In this document: in pieces, positions 11,878-11,998 of the stretch
How the letters are laid out: every line of letters begins with the position of its first letter
Numbering within the stretch: position 1 is the stretch's first letter
NCBI GenBank assembly: GCA_964477685.1
Contig: CAYZHK010000048.1
Location: 1 to 11,998 of the forward strand
Reading direction: 5' to 3'
DNA from: JACTUC01 sp964477685
Lineage (GTDB): Archaea; Thermoproteota; Methanomethylicia; Methanomethylicales; Methanomethylicaceae
Length of the DNA stretch: 11,998 bases
The notes under the pieces: model-generated
What the model was told of the DNA's origin: nothing
The model's input: the letters and a program-made list of their open reading frames with translations, nothing else
The model's database searches: none
Position numbers and translations under genes: made by a program

Positions 11878-11998
11878 TTTTTTTGGACGACCTTCACCTG
11901 AAGGCTACAGCTGAATAGCCTTTCCCGGAGGCGAATCGAAGGGCCTCAGGTCTGGCCTCACCCCTTTTTACCGAGGATGGGGACATGCGCTGTGCGGT
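11878..11998. other. Right-end non-coding segment with two inverted repeats
   Basis: No gene can be supported here. The segment holds a T7 run (11878-11884), a perfect 7-bp inverted repeat AAGGCTA-N8-TAGCCTT (11901-11922), and a second, 5-bp repeat GAGGC-N10-GCCTC (11928-11947). These could be part of an untranslated leader, a small RNA, or the 3' end of a minus-strand gene running in from the right (34 open codons end at TGA 11894). The window edge prevents a decision. Confidence 0.3.

Noticed and set aside
11925..11950. TTCGATTC on the minus strand near the right end as a tRNA T-arm
   Set aside because: The bases flanking the loop do not form the required five-pair stem, and no acceptor or anticodon arm can be found at the right distance.
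1..11998. CRISPR arrays, insertion sequences, phage genes or defence systems
   Set aside because: No regularly spaced repeats, transposase-like frames, terminal inverted repeats or defence-related domains were seen; every large open region is explained by housekeeping or metabolic genes.

Overview
The window is 12 kb of GC-rich archaeal chromosome. The archaeal signature is clear: a one-domain aIF2 beta with its C-terminal zinc ribbon, a DUF424 protein, an NMD3 homologue, a methionyl-tRNA synthetase with a double zinc knuckle, and AT-rich TATA-like boxes about 25-40 nt upstream of start codons. A glycine cleavage P-protein, a NhaD/ArsB-type permease and a corrinoid methyl-transfer pair would suit an anaerobic or facultative member of the Thermoplasmatota or another euryarchaeal lineage. 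That placement is inference, since no rRNA or tRNA gene is present to confirm it. Fourteen protein genes are supported and the region is densely packed. No insertion sequence, CRISPR array, tRNA or rRNA gene was seen.

Layout. (1) 1-783, plus: 3' part of gcvPB, cut by the window edge. (2) 820-1317, plus: a two-CBS-domain protein with its own promoter. (3) 1311-2729, minus: a NhaD/ArsB-type membrane transporter converging on the CBS gene with a 7-bp overlap. (4) A 248-bp divergent intergenic region carrying several copies of a T-rich motif. (5) 2978-3542, plus: a small operon of a MIP18/DUF59 Fe-S assembly protein and a MoaD/ThiS-like ubiquitin-fold sulfur carrier. (6) 3529-7518, minus: an operon transcribed metG, PHP-domain phosphoesterase, tRNA t6A methylthiotransferase. 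Its last gene overlaps the MoaD gene tail to tail. (7) 7664-9488, plus: aIF2 beta, DUF424, NMD3, divergent from metG. (8) A 221-bp, markedly AT-rich intergenic region with an inverted repeat and a 21-bp-spaced direct repeat. (9) 9710-11453, plus: a corrinoid protein and a uroporphyrinogen-decarboxylase-fold methyltransferase, ended by a strong hairpin plus T-run. (10) 11506-11814, minus: a small zinc-ribbon protein. (11) The last 180 bp contain only inverted repeats.

How the genes work together. The centre of the window is devoted to translation: initiator methionine charging (MetG), initiator tRNA delivery (aIF2 beta), 60S-type subunit maturation (NMD3, probably with DUF424) and modification of A37 in ANN-decoding tRNAs (methylthiotransferase). 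The Fe-S assembly and sulfur-carrier pair lies beside the gene for the Fe-S, sulfur-inserting methylthiotransferase, which hints at a sulfur link. The right end is a C1 module. The corrinoid protein would carry a methyl group and the UroD-fold zinc enzyme would move it on or off cobalt. No substrate-specific methyltransferase, reductive activator or pyrrolysine machinery is visible, so the methyl donor is unknown. The left-end glycine cleavage gene also belongs to C1 metabolism but is not linked in an operon.

The most interesting unexplained material is regulatory: the AT-rich upstream region of the corrinoid operon, the repeated T-rich motif in the permease/DUF59 divergent region, and a shared GGATATA promoter lying 30-31 nt before two ATGs, suggesting leaderless transcripts.
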